Origin: Holophagales bacterium | Lineage (GTDB): Bacteria > Acidobacteriota > Thermoanaerobaculia > Multivoradales > Multivoraceae | Length of the DNA stretch: 64,000 nt | Direction: 5' to 3' | Assembly: GCA_009837885.1 (NCBI GenBank) | Contig: VXSP01000031.1 | Coordinates: forward strand, 1-64,000 | Shown here: positions 54,043-62,312 of the stretch, one piece after another | Position numbering within the stretch: position 1 is the first letter of the stretch | Layout of the letters: each line of letters begins with the position of its first letter | Program-made: the position numbers and the translations under genes | Notes under the pieces: generated by a model | Seen by the model: only the letters and a program-made list of their open reading frames with translations | What the model was told of the DNA's origin: nothing | The model's database searches: none

Positions 54043-55682
54043 AGAAGCTCGCAACGTTGGCGGCGCTGGCCGCACTGCTCGCCCTGGCATGCGGCGCTCC
54101 GGCCGACGCTCCGGAAGCCGAAGCCGGCGGCGAAGAAACCACCGGTAGCGCCGTCCCCGAAGGCACGCCCCGGCTCGTTCTCCTGATCGTCGTCGACCAG
54201 ATGCGCGGCGACTACCTGGAGCGCTTCCGCCCCCTTCTGAACCACGGGCTGGGGCGGTTGCTCCAGGAAGGCGTCGTCTTCACCGACACGCACCACTTCC
54301 ACGCCGCCACCGAAACCGCCCCCGGGCACGCGACCCTGGCCACGGGCGTGTTCCCGAAGCGGCACGGGATCGTCGGCAACTCCTGGTTCGACCGCGAACG
54401 CGGGTCCGATGTCTATTGCTGCGGCGATCCGGACCACGGCGTCTCACCGCGCAACATGCTGGTGCCAGCGCTCGGCGATCTGCTGAAAGCCGCGTATCCG
54501 CAAGCCAAGGTGTACGCCGCCAGCGCCAAGGACCGCGCGGCGATCCTGATGGGCGGACACCACGCGGACGGCGCCTGGTGGTACGGGCGGTCCACCGGCA
54601 GCTTCGTCACGTCGACCTACTACGGCGACGAGGAGTCTCAACCCGCATGGGTCGAGGCCTTCAACGACGAGGACCGGCTGGCCGTCCACTTCGCCAACGC
54701 CTGGAAGCCGCTCCTCCCGCTCGAGCACACGTCGGCCTACGACATCGAACCGCTCGACCGCGGCCCCTTCATCGACACGTTCCCTCACGCGGTCGGCGGT
54801 TTCACTGTCGAGCGCGAAGCGTTCTACCGCGACGTCTACACCTCGCCCTTCGTCGACGGTTACCTGGAGGACTTCGCCGAGGTCCTGATCGAGGCGGAAA
54901 ACCTGGGCGCCGACGAGGTTCCCGACCTGCTGGCGGTCAGCTTTTCCGCCCTCGACACGGTGGGTCACGGCTACGGCCCGAACGCCCCCGAGACGCTTGA
55001 CGTCATTCTCCGGCTCGACCGCACGATCGGCGAGCTGCTCGACTTCGTCGACGAGCGAATCGGCATGGAGAACGTCGTCGTCGGCTTTTCCTCCGACCAC
55101 GGTGTCGGCGAAGTCCCCGACCTCGTGGTGCGGGACGGTGGCGACGGCGGCCGCTTCGGCACCGACCAGACCCTCTGCCTGCAACGCCTGCAGTCGCGTC
55201 TGAAAGGCCGCTTCGGCGGCGGCGAGTTCCTGGTCGACACCTTCTACCTCGACGGCGAGACGATCGCGGCCGAAGAGGCCAACCGGGCCGCGATCGAGGA
55301 CGAGATCATCGAGGCGATGAGCGACTGTCCGCTGATCGCCGAGGTCGTCCGGCCGGCGGAACTCGACCCGGCGAATCCTCTCCACGAGCTGTACCTGAAC
55401 AACTACTACCCCGAGCGCAGCGGAGATCTGGTCGTCGTGGTGAAGCCGAACGTACTGCCCGTACCGGCGTCCGTCATCGTCGCCAGCCACGGCTCGCCGT
55501 ACGCCTACGACACTCACGTGCCGATGATCATCCGCCGCCAGGACGGCGCGGGCCAGGTGGTCGAAGCGAGGGCGAACACGATCGACCTGGCGCCCAGCCT
55601 GGCCCCGCTCCTCGGTATCGACGTCACGAGCATCGCCGGCTTCGAGGGCTTCGACGGCACGGACCGGCTCGCCGATCGCTAA
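54039..55682 (+). CDS. PafA-like alkaline phosphatase family lipoprotein
   Basis: The product has 547 residues with lipobox ALLALACG. VLLIVVDQMRGDYLERFRP and the nucleophile Thr in HAATETAPGHATLATGVFPKRHGIVGN match the PafA-type phosphodiesterase/phosphomonoesterase group. FSALDTVGHGYGPNAPE and FSSDHGVGEVP supply the metal ligands. It is predicted to release phosphate from esters in the periplasm. It is translationally coupled to the PhyH gene, an arrangement whose meaning is unclear. Confidence 0.9.
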   Translation: MKKLATLAALAALLALACGAPADAPEAEAGGEETTGSAVPEGTPRLVLLIVVDQMRGDYLERFRPLLNHGLGRLLQEGVVFTDTHHFHAATETAPGHATLATGVFPKRHGIVGNSWFDRERGSDVYCCGDPDHGVSPRNMLVPALGDLLKAAYPQAKVYAASAKDRAAILMGGHHADGAWWYGRSTGSFVTSTYYGDEESQPAWVEAFNDEDRLAVHFANAWKPLLPLEHTSAYDIEPLDRGPFIDTFPHAVGGFTVEREAFYRDVYTSPFVDGYLEDFAEVLIEAENLGADEVPDLLAVSFSALDTVGHGYGPNAPETLDVILRLDRTIGELLDFVDERIGMENVVVGFSSDHGVGEVPDLVVRDGGDGGRFGTDQTLCLQRLQSRLKGRFGGGEFLVDTFYLDGETIAAEEANRAAIEDEIIEAMSDCPLIAEVVRPAELDPANPLHELYLNNYYPERSGDLVVVVKPNVLPVPASVIVASHGSPYAYDTHVPMIIRRQDGAGQVVEARANTIDLAPSLAPLLGIDVTSIAGFEGFDGTDRLADR

Positions 55683-55686
55683 GCCC

Positions 55687-55696
55687 AAGGGAGGAG
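55687..55696 (+). promoter_or_regulatory. Ribosome binding site fixing the YdjC start
   Basis: AAGGGAGGAG 10 nt before ATG 55707 supports this start over the later in-frame ATG at 55791. Confidence 0.6.
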
Positions 55697-55706
55697 AAAG
55701 ACCAAC

Positions 55707-56840
55707 ATGCGCAAAGTGCGAAGACCGGGAGCTTGCGCCGGAGAACGCAGCAACGACAGTCCGACGGCGCAAGGTCCCGGTGAGGACGGGATGGGCCGAA
55801 ACTCCGAGCCTGCGAGGCGTTTCGGGGCGGTCGCCGCCGTCGTCGTCACGCTCTGCCTGGCCTCGGTCCTCGTCGCGGGCTGCCAGGCCGAGGCGCAGAC
55901 GTACGCCGAGAAGCTCGGGTTTCCCGCCGGTACCCGCGCCGTCATCCTGCACGTCGACGATGCCGGCATGTCGCGCGACTCGAACGTCGGCGCCCTCCGC
56001 TCGATCCTGGAGGGTGCCGCGAACTCGATGAGCGTCATGATGCCCTGCCCCTGGGTGCCGGAACTCGTACGAAGCCTGGAGGAGAACCCGGGCATCGACG
56101 CTGGCCTTCACCTGACCCTGACCGCCGAGTGGGACGACTACCGCTGGGGACCGCTGGTGGGCCGCGAAGCGGCGCCCGGCCTCGTCGACCCGGAGGGCGC
56201 CCTGTGGTCGAGCGTCGCCGAGGTCGTCGCTCACGCCTCCCCCGACGAGGTGGAAGCGGAGATCCGCGAGCAGATCCGCCGCGCCCGAACGATGGGCTTC
56301 GAACCGACCCACCTCGACTCGCACATGGGCACCCTGTTCGCCACGATGGACTTTCTCGAGCGCTACATCGAAGTCGGCATCGAGGAAGGCATCCCGCTCA
56401 TGTTCCCCGGTGGCCACAACGAGATCCTCGAGGCCGAGTACCGGGCCCAGGGACGCGACACGCCGCCGGGACTCGGCCGCGCGACCGAACTCGGCGAGCG
56501 GATCTGGGACGCCGGCCTGCCCGTCCTCGACGACCTCCACACCGTGAGCTACGGATGGGTCCCGGAGAGCGGCGCCGACGCCACCGACGAGGAGTTGACC
56601 GACTACAAGGTCGAGCGCTACGTCCAGACCCTGCGCGACCTGCGCCCCGGCGTCACGATGGTCATCCTGCACTCGACCGACCCGAGCGAGAACTTCAAGC
56701 ACATTTCGAGTTCCGGCCCCACCCGCAAGGGCGACATGCTGGCGATGCTAGACCCCCGCGTGCAGCAGGCGATCGAGGACGAGGGCCTGGTGCTGACGAC
56801 CTTCCGTGAGCTCAAGGAAAGGCGGGACCGCGTCGACTGA
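55707..56840 (+). CDS. YdjC/ChbG-type carbohydrate deacetylase, lipoprotein
   Basis: The product has 377 residues; a long N-terminus precedes lipobox VLVAGC. The metal site is visible in ILHVDDAGMSRDSN, GLHLTLTAEW and THLDSHMGTLF. MPCPWVPELVRSLEENPGIDA is also typical. YdjC/ChbG proteins remove acetyl groups from chitobiose-like sugars; this envelope form may act on exogenous oligosaccharides. It follows the phosphatase by 24 nt. Confidence 0.87.
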   Translation: MRKVRRPGACAGERSNDSPTAQGPGEDGMGRNSEPARRFGAVAAVVVTLCLASVLVAGCQAEAQTYAEKLGFPAGTRAVILHVDDAGMSRDSNVGALRSILEGAANSMSVMMPCPWVPELVRSLEENPGIDAGLHLTLTAEWDDYRWGPLVGREAAPGLVDPEGALWSSVAEVVAHASPDEVEAEIREQIRRARTMGFEPTHLDSHMGTLFATMDFLERYIEVGIEEGIPLMFPGGHNEILEAEYRAQGRDTPPGLGRATELGERIWDAGLPVLDDLHTVSYGWVPESGADATDEELTDYKVERYVQTLRDLRPGVTMVILHSTDPSENFKHISSSGPTRKGDMLAMLDPRVQQAIEDEGLVLTTFRELKERRDRVD

Positions 56841-57135
56841 GAGCCGGCTCCTCCTGGAGACGACGGGAAACGCGGCTCCCGAAGAAACGGCGGCCGCCTG
56901 GCTGGTTCAGGCGAGGCGGCTGCTGGCGGTGATGGACTGGCCGGTCGAGTCGGCGAAGATCGTACCGACGTCGGAAGGTCCCCTCGCGGTTCTCGAGGTT
57001 CCCCCGGGACGGACCGCCACCGCCAACGCGATCCTCGATTGGACGTCGGAAGCCGCGGCGCGGACACTTCGCGGCGATCCGCAACCGTCCGACGCGGAGG
57101 TCTACAAGGCGGCTCGGGCCCTGCTCAGCTCGTGA
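56806..57135 (+). CDS. Hypothetical protein, about 100 residues
   Basis: The frame from GTG 56806 overlaps the end of the YdjC gene by 35 nt and the end of the convergent crotonase by 11 nt. The core (AWLVQARRLLAVMDWPVESAKI to SDAEVYKAARALLSS) has protein-like composition and a strong GC3 bias as in the neighbours, but no recognised family. The true start may be a non-AUG codon near 56860. Kept as probable coding. Confidence 0.45.
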   Translation: MSSRKGGTASTESRLLLETTGNAAPEETAAAWLVQARRLLAVMDWPVESAKIVPTSEGPLAVLEVPPGRTATANAILDWTSEAAARTLRGDPQPSDAEVYKAARALLSS

Positions 57136-57967
57136 TGCGCTGGAACTTCGGCGGGCGGCGCTCGACGAAGGAAGCGACGCCTTCCTTGAAGTCGTCGCGC
57201 TGGAGGCTCTCGGCCATCAACTCGTTCGACTCGCGCAGCGCGTCGCCCGTGTCCATCATCAGGTGACGGTAGACCTGCTGCTTGATGACCTTGAGCGACA
57301 TCGGCGCGGAGCGCTCGGCGAGCGCCCGGACGTAGTTCTCGGCCTCGGGCACGACCCGGTCGTGCGGCACGGAGCGGTTGACGACGCCCATCTGGGCCGC
57401 CTCCGGACCGTAGAACTTGCGGCCCGTCCAGAGGATGTCGAGCGCGTTGGCCGGGCCGGCCACGCGCGGCAGGATCCAGCTCAGCCCGTGCTCGGCGATC
57501 AGGCCGCGGTTCACGAACGCGGACGTGAAGACCGCCCGGTCCGAAGCGAAGCGGATGTCGCAGAGCATCGCGATCGCGAAGCCGAGACCCGCGCAGGGAC
57601 CGTTGATCGCGGCGACGATCGGCTTGCGCACCGCCATCAGGTAGTTATAGGTGACGCCGAAGTTGTCTTTGCCCATCTCATCGATCGCGCCCGCCTGGGC
57701 GTCCTCGAAGGCGTTTCCACTGCCGCTGCCGCGCTCGCCGCGACTCGTGGCCTGGAGGCCCTGCATGTCCGCTCCGGCGCAGAATCCGCGGCCGGCGCCG
57801 GTCAGGACGATGCCGACGACGCGCTCATCGCGCTCGGCCGAGGCCATCGCATGCTTCATCTCGGCCAGCATGCTGCCGGTGATCGCGTTCAACTGTTCCG
57901 GACGGTTCAGGGTGATCGTCGCGATGGGATCGTCCACGTCGTACTTGATGAGTTCGTACTCGGTCAT
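57125..57967 (-). CDS. Enoyl-CoA hydratase/isomerase family protein (crotonase fold)
   Basis: The product has 280 residues. GGAGG lies 8 nt before ATG 57967. CoA-binding and oxyanion-hole blocks are present: TLNRPEQLNAITGSML, VLTGAGRGFCAGADMQGL, INGPCAGLGFAIAMLCDIRFA and RGLIAEHGLSWILPR. By alignment from memory the classical Glu144 is not present and Glu164 reads Asp (ALDILWTG), so the exact reaction (hydratase, isomerase or other) is open. It could act with the acyl-CoA dehydrogenase at 48.6 kb in acyl-CoA breakdown. Confidence 0.88.
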   Translation of the reverse strand: MTEYELIKYDVDDPIATITLNRPEQLNAITGSMLAEMKHAMASAERDERVVGIVLTGAGRGFCAGADMQGLQATSRGERGSGSGNAFEDAQAGAIDEMGKDNFGVTYNYLMAVRKPIVAAINGPCAGLGFAIAMLCDIRFASDRAVFTSAFVNRGLIAEHGLSWILPRVAGPANALDILWTGRKFYGPEAAQMGVVNRSVPHDRVVPEAENYVRALAERSAPMSLKVIKQQVYRHLMMDTGDALRESNELMAESLQRDDFKEGVASFVERRPPKFQRITS

Positions 57968-58043
57968 TCGCTTGGCCTCCAGCCGCTGTTCAGAGTGAGC
58001 GGCCAAGCGTAGCAGCGCTTCCGGTCGAGGTCCGGCGGCTAAC

Positions 58044-58883
58044 ATGGAACCCATGTTGCGACCCAGAGCCCTCAACGGAACCGCCGGCGCGACGCTCGCC
58101 CTCGCCGCCGCTTTCCTCCTCGCCTGCACCAACGCGGAGCCGGCGTCCGAGCCCCGGCCGACCGCGCCGCCCACTGCTCCGTTGGGAACGTCGGATCGGC
58201 TGGAGATCGTCGACCGCGCCATCGAGCACCACGGCGGCGACCTCTTCGAGCATTCTCGGGTCAGACTGACGGTGGCTTCGCGTTCCGGGAGCTTCGACGT
58301 CGACTCGACGACCGACGGCGACCGCTTCGAGTACGTCATCCGGGCCTCGGAAGGAAGCGACGAGCGCGAGTACCGGCGCGACAACAGCGTCCTCGAGGTG
58401 ACCGAAAGCGGCGAACCGATGGAGATGGACGAGAGTCAGCGCGTGCGCGCGGAGAGCTACGTCAACCAGCGCATGTACTTCCTCCTCCTGCCCTACAAGC
58501 TGAACGACCCCGGCGCCTACAAGGAAGACCAGGGTCACGAGGAATGGAACGGACGGCCGTTGCACCGGGTCCGCGTGACCTTCGAACCCGGTTCGAGCGA
58601 CGGCGCAGACAGCGCCTACGTCTACTGGTTCGACCCGGAGACCGCCCGCCTCGAGCAGTTCGCCTACGACTACAGCAAGGGCACCGGACTCCGCTTCCGC
58701 ACCCTCCGGAACTACCGCCGCATCGGCGGCCTGCTGTTCTACGACGCGGACAACTACGGCCTGAACACTCCGGACGGAGGACTGACGGTCGACGACATCA
58801 CGCCAACATACGTCGCCGAGGAACTGCCCCTCGTCTCGCGCATCGAGCACCGCGATGTCCACGTCGAGCAGCTCGCGCAGTGA
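58044..58883 (+). CDS. DUF6503-like lipoprotein
   Basis: The product has 279 residues with lipobox AAFLLAC. The body has IVDRAIEHHGGDLFEHSRVRLTV, YVNQRMYFLLLPYKLNDPGA and VYWFDPETARLEQFAYDY, a LolA-like beta-fold pattern as in DUF6503. It probably binds a lipid or small molecule at the envelope, which is inference. ATG 58053 is an alternative start. The stop overlaps the next gene (GTGA). Confidence 0.75.
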   Translation: MEPMLRPRALNGTAGATLALAAAFLLACTNAEPASEPRPTAPPTAPLGTSDRLEIVDRAIEHHGGDLFEHSRVRLTVASRSGSFDVDSTTDGDRFEYVIRASEGSDEREYRRDNSVLEVTESGEPMEMDESQRVRAESYVNQRMYFLLLPYKLNDPGAYKEDQGHEEWNGRPLHRVRVTFEPGSSDGADSAYVYWFDPETARLEQFAYDYSKGTGLRFRTLRNYRRIGGLLFYDADNYGLNTPDGGLTVDDITPTYVAEELPLVSRIEHRDVHVEQLAQ

Positions 58884-59356
58884 AGAACGGCCTCGCAGCA
58901 TCCGTCCTCGCCGGCCTCACGGCCTGCCTGCTGTTCGCGTCCTGCGAACCGCCGGACCTCGAGCATCCGGCGCCGGAGTTCGACCCGCAAACCGTCGCCG
59001 CGGCGGTGCTGGAGGTACTCGACACGCAGGTAGAGGCCTGGAACGAAGGCGACATCGAGGGCTTCATGGCAGGGTACCTGCGGAGCGGGGAGCTGCGCTT
59101 CACCTCAGGCAACGAGGTTCGCCACGGCTGGAGGGAAACCCTGGAACGCTACCGCCAGACCTACCCCGACCGCGCCGCGATGGGTACGCTGGCCTTCGAG
59201 GAACTGGACGTCCGGGTGCTCTCCGAGCACGTGGCAATGGTCTTCGGCCGCTTCCGGCTGACGCGGGAATCCGACGAACCGACCGGTCTGTTCACCCTGC
59301 TCGTGGAGCAGCACGGGGAACGGTGGCTGATCGTCGCCGATCACACCTCGAGCTAG
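58880..59356 (+). CDS. SnoaL-like / DUF4440 lipoprotein
   Basis: The product has 158 residues from GTG 58880, coupled to the previous gene by a 4-nt overlap. Lipobox LLFASC is followed by the NTF2-like pattern VLDTQVEAWNEGDIEGFMAGYL, VRHGWRETLERYRQTYP and WLIVADHTSS. The fold often binds small hydrophobic ligands or acts as an isomerase; no specific activity can be assigned. Confidence 0.82.
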   Translation: MKNGLAASVLAGLTACLLFASCEPPDLEHPAPEFDPQTVAAAVLEVLDTQVEAWNEGDIEGFMAGYLRSGELRFTSGNEVRHGWRETLERYRQTYPDRAAMGTLAFEELDVRVLSEHVAMVFGRFRLTRESDEPTGLFTLLVEQHGERWLIVADHTSS

Positions 59357-59416
59357 GACATAGCCGCGACAAGCCGCGGCGCCGACGATGATGACCGCGC
59401 CCACGATGAAAGGAAG

Positions 59417-60433
59417 ATGAGAGAACCGAGCGTCATCCTGATGGGCGTGGTCCTCCTGCTGGTGCTGGGAGCCGTCTGTTTCGCGCTGGAAGTCCCCCGC
59501 ATCGAGGCAACGATCGAAAGGCGAACCGCCGCGACGCTCGCGGATGTCGGCGTCCGCGACCTCCGCATCGAAGCGGACGGACGCGAGGTCACGCTCCACG
59601 GCACGATCGCCTTCGCGGAGATCGGGCTCGAGGCAGCGCGGCGCGCGGCGGGCGAGCCGGGAGTGCGAAGCGTCGAGAACCGTCTGGTGATGGCGGGCGA
59701 GCCGAGCTTCGAGTTCGGCCTTGACGGCGACATCTGGTTGCTGGCTGGACGCCTCCCGACCCCCGAGAGCCGTCAGGAGCTGTTCGACGCGGCGGCGGCG
59801 ATCGTGGGTCAGGGCAACGTGATCGACGAGACGGAAGTCGACGCGGCCGTGACCGAGCCACCCTGGATCCCGACTCTTCCGAGGCTGATCCAACTCCTGC
59901 GGCTGGTGCACGGTGGACCCGGCCTGAGGCTGCATGACGGGACGTTGACCGTGACCGGTCACGCTTCGAGCGAAGCCATGCGCGACCGCCTGGAGTTCGA
60001 CATGGCCGCGATTGCCGAAGCGACCGCAACCGGCTGGACGATCGCCAATGAGATGGTGATCGCTCCGGTCGCGGTGAACAGGGTCGCCCAGAACCGGATC
60101 CGCCGCCTGCTGCAGGAGCAGCCGATCACGTTCCAGGGTCGAACGGATGCGCTCACCGAGGACGCCCGGACCGCCATCGCCGGCGTCGGAGAACTGCTGG
60201 ACGCGTTCTCGGACATCCGGGTCGAGATCCTCGTCCGCACGGATCTCGGCAGCGATCCCGAGGCGGACCGAGGGCTCAGCATCGCGCGGGCCGAGTCCAT
60301 CCGCGAGGTACTGTCCGCGAGTGTCCATCCCGACCGCCTGCTGGCCTTCGGCTACGGCAGCGACAGTGCGGCTGACGAAGACGGCGCCGGTATCAGTCAA
60401 GGCATCGAATTCCGGGTTCTCCACCGCCCCTGA
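59417..60433 (+). CDS. BON- and OmpA-domain membrane protein
   Basis: The product has 338 residues. An AAAGGAAG ribosome site directly precedes the ATG. A membrane helix (VILMGVVLLLVLGAVCFALEV) anchors it. BON-like repeats cover about 35-100 (VRDLRIEADGREVTLHGTI, EPGVRSVENRLVM) and a second region about 165-215. A C-terminal OmpA domain (about 225-335) has FQGRTDALTEDARTAIAGV, VRTDLGSDPEADRGLSIARAESI and RLLAFGYGSDS. It may bind peptidoglycan and the membrane surface, as with the BON-OmpA protein ArfA. Confidence 0.85.
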   Translation: MREPSVILMGVVLLLVLGAVCFALEVPRIEATIERRTAATLADVGVRDLRIEADGREVTLHGTIAFAEIGLEAARRAAGEPGVRSVENRLVMAGEPSFEFGLDGDIWLLAGRLPTPESRQELFDAAAAIVGQGNVIDETEVDAAVTEPPWIPTLPRLIQLLRLVHGGPGLRLHDGTLTVTGHASSEAMRDRLEFDMAAIAEATATGWTIANEMVIAPVAVNRVAQNRIRRLLQEQPITFQGRTDALTEDARTAIAGVGELLDAFSDIRVEILVRTDLGSDPEADRGLSIARAESIREVLSASVHPDRLLAFGYGSDSAADEDGAGISQGIEFRVLHRP

Positions 60434-60445
60434 AGCTGGGTCCGC

Positions 60446-60661
60446 GTGCTCTACGTCCTGTTCGAGATCTGGGTCTGGGTAGTCGCCGCGGGGCTGGTCG
60501 GCGCGATCTTCGGCTGGTGGCTCCGCAGCATGCGGGCCGCCAGGGAAGTCGCGCACGAAGCCCTGCTCTGGCAGCGGCGCGTCGAACGGCTGAGAAGGCT
60601 CGCGAAAGGTCTGAAGCAGACAACCGAAGACGAGGGAAGTCCAGGCGGCGCCGACCCCTGA
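60446..60661 (+). CDS. Small membrane protein with coiled-coil tail
   Basis: The product has 71 residues from a GTG start 12 nt after the BON/OmpA gene. One membrane helix (YVLFEIWVWVVAAGLVGAIF) precedes a basic amphipathic tail (HEALLWQRRVERLRRLAKGL). It is probably the partner of the BON/OmpA protein by position. No family is recognised. It converges on the sulfatase, leaving 2 nt between stops. Confidence 0.62.
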   Translation: MLYVLFEIWVWVVAAGLVGAIFGWWLRSMRAAREVAHEALLWQRRVERLRRLAKGLKQTTEDEGSPGGADP

Positions 60662-60663
60662 GT

Positions 60664-62124
60664 TCAATCCTCGCCGGTGCGGAGATCGAACTGGGACGGA
60701 GCGACATCGACGCCGGCGAGGTGCTGCACTGCGCGGGCCGTGACCTCGGCCAGCGCCTCGGGTTGCTCGGTGGCTATGTTCCACTGCTCTCCAGCGTCGA
60801 CTGACAGGTCGTAGAGCAGGGGCGGATCGTGTTCCAGCCGCCCGCTGGCGAGCCCGTACTCGCCCTCGGTGACGAAGTGCGCCTTGAAGCTCCCGACCCG
60901 GTAGGCGTAGAGCTCGCTGCCGCGGTAGAACGGCACTTCCTCACGCGAGCCTTCACCGCTTCCGCGCAGCACAGGGGCCAGGTCGAGGCTGTCCATCGGA
61001 CGGTCGCCCGGCACGGTTCCGCCCGCCAGGCCGACGAACGTCGCGAACAGGTCGCTGGTCGACCCGATCTCGTTCGTGACCACGTCGGGCGCGATCGTCC
61101 CGGGCCACCAGAACAGCCCCGGCACCCGCATACCCCCGTCCCAGGTCATCCCCTTTCCCTCGCGCAACGGGCCGGCCAGCCCTCCCTGGGTGCGGAATGC
61201 GGTCCAGGGGCCGTTGTCGCTGCTGAAGAACACGACCGTGTTCTCCGCAATCCCCTCCTCCTCCAGCGTCTCGAGGATCCTGCCGACGCTCCAATCGATC
61301 TCCTCAATCACGTCGCCGTAGAGGCCGGCCTCGCTGTGGCCCTCGAACTCGGGCGCCCGGAACAGCGGCACGTGCGGCATGCTGTGCGGCAGGTAGACGA
61401 AGAAGGGCTCGTCCCGGTGGGCACGGATGAAGTCCACCGCCTCCTCGGCGTAGCGCTTCGTGATCGTCGTCTGGTCCGCCGGCTGCTCCAGCGTCTCCGC
61501 GACGATCTCGCCGGCCTCATCGCGCTCCGAGCGGATCAACGGCACGTCCCAGTACTCGATCTTCGGATCGAGGAACGCGGCGCGACGCTCCTCGCGAGGC
61601 AGTGTCGACATCATGTCGTTCGAGTAGGGGATGCCGAACCAGTAGTCGAAGCCGTGGCGGGTCGGCAGGTACCGCGGCCCGTCGCCCAGATGCCACTTGC
61701 CGAACATGCCCGTCGCGTAACCGAGGTCGCGGAGGGCCTCGGCGAGCGTGATCTCCTCATCCTGGATCCCGCCCACGAAGTCCGGGAACAGAACCCGCGC
61801 CCGATCCCCGTAGAGCCCGTTACGCACCGGCAACCGCCCGGTCAGCAGGCCCGCCCGGCTCGGCGAGCAGACCGAGGCGGTGACGTAGAAGTTCGTCCAG
61901 CGTTGGCCTTCGGCCGCCATCCGGTCCAGGTGCGGCGTCCGGATCACCGGCGCGCCGTAACTGCCCAGGTCTCCCCAGCCCAGGTCGTCGGCAAAGACGA
62001 TGATGAAGTTGGGGGGCCGGCTGGATGGAACCGGAGAGTCTGTCTCTTGCGGAGCGCACGCCGCGAGGACCGCACCCGCCAGCAGCGCACCCACAGCAAC
62101 TGGATGGCTCTTTCCAGTCGTCAC
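60664..62124 (-). CDS. FGly-type sulfatase (arylsulfatase family), lipoprotein
   Basis: The product has 486 residues with a GTG start and lipobox VLAACAP. The formylglycine motif is intact in SVCSPSRAGLLTGRLPVRNG, and metal ligands lie in IVFADDLGWGDLGSYG and FSSDNGPW. The LPHSMPHVPLF block and KWHLGDGPRYLP are arylsulfatase A-type. It hydrolyses sulfate esters of sugars or aromatics in the envelope and needs an anaerobic or FGE-type maturation enzyme from outside this window. It differs from the two Thr-type proteins at 17.8 and 37.2 kb. Confidence 0.94.
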   Translation of the reverse strand: MTTGKSHPVAVGALLAGAVLAACAPQETDSPVPSSRPPNFIIVFADDLGWGDLGSYGAPVIRTPHLDRMAAEGQRWTNFYVTASVCSPSRAGLLTGRLPVRNGLYGDRARVLFPDFVGGIQDEEITLAEALRDLGYATGMFGKWHLGDGPRYLPTRHGFDYWFGIPYSNDMMSTLPREERRAAFLDPKIEYWDVPLIRSERDEAGEIVAETLEQPADQTTITKRYAEEAVDFIRAHRDEPFFVYLPHSMPHVPLFRAPEFEGHSEAGLYGDVIEEIDWSVGRILETLEEEGIAENTVVFFSSDNGPWTAFRTQGGLAGPLREGKGMTWDGGMRVPGLFWWPGTIAPDVVTNEIGSTSDLFATFVGLAGGTVPGDRPMDSLDLAPVLRGSGEGSREEVPFYRGSELYAYRVGSFKAHFVTEGEYGLASGRLEHDPPLLYDLSVDAGEQWNIATEQPEALAEVTARAVQHLAGVDVAPSQFDLRTGED

Positions 62125-62133
62125 GATGACTCG

Positions 62134-62139
62134 CCTCCT
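62134..62139 (-). promoter_or_regulatory. Ribosome binding site of the sulfatase (GTG start)
   Basis: AGGAGG, 9 nt before the GTG at 62124, fixes this non-ATG start. Confidence 0.65.
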
Positions 62140-62312
62140 TCCAGAGAGGGGGGAGTCTAGCCTCGTGCGGCGCCTCCAATCAGCGTGCTGCAGCGCTCAC
62201 CTCCTTCTGTAGCATCCGCTGTTCTCCCAACTCAGCCTGCTGATTGAGCGAACCCGCTCCGGTTCGAACCTACGGCTCTCAAGCCGGCCGGCCTCCCGAC
62301 ACCCCCAAGGAC

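Noticed and set aside
62256..62290. tRNA-like sequence with GGTTCGAACC next to a 4-bp hairpin
   Set aside because: The T-loop-like sequence is only a palindrome; T-stem, anticodon arm (5 bp, 7-nt loop) and acceptor do not pair on either strand, and the region is inside or beside the helicase N-terminus.
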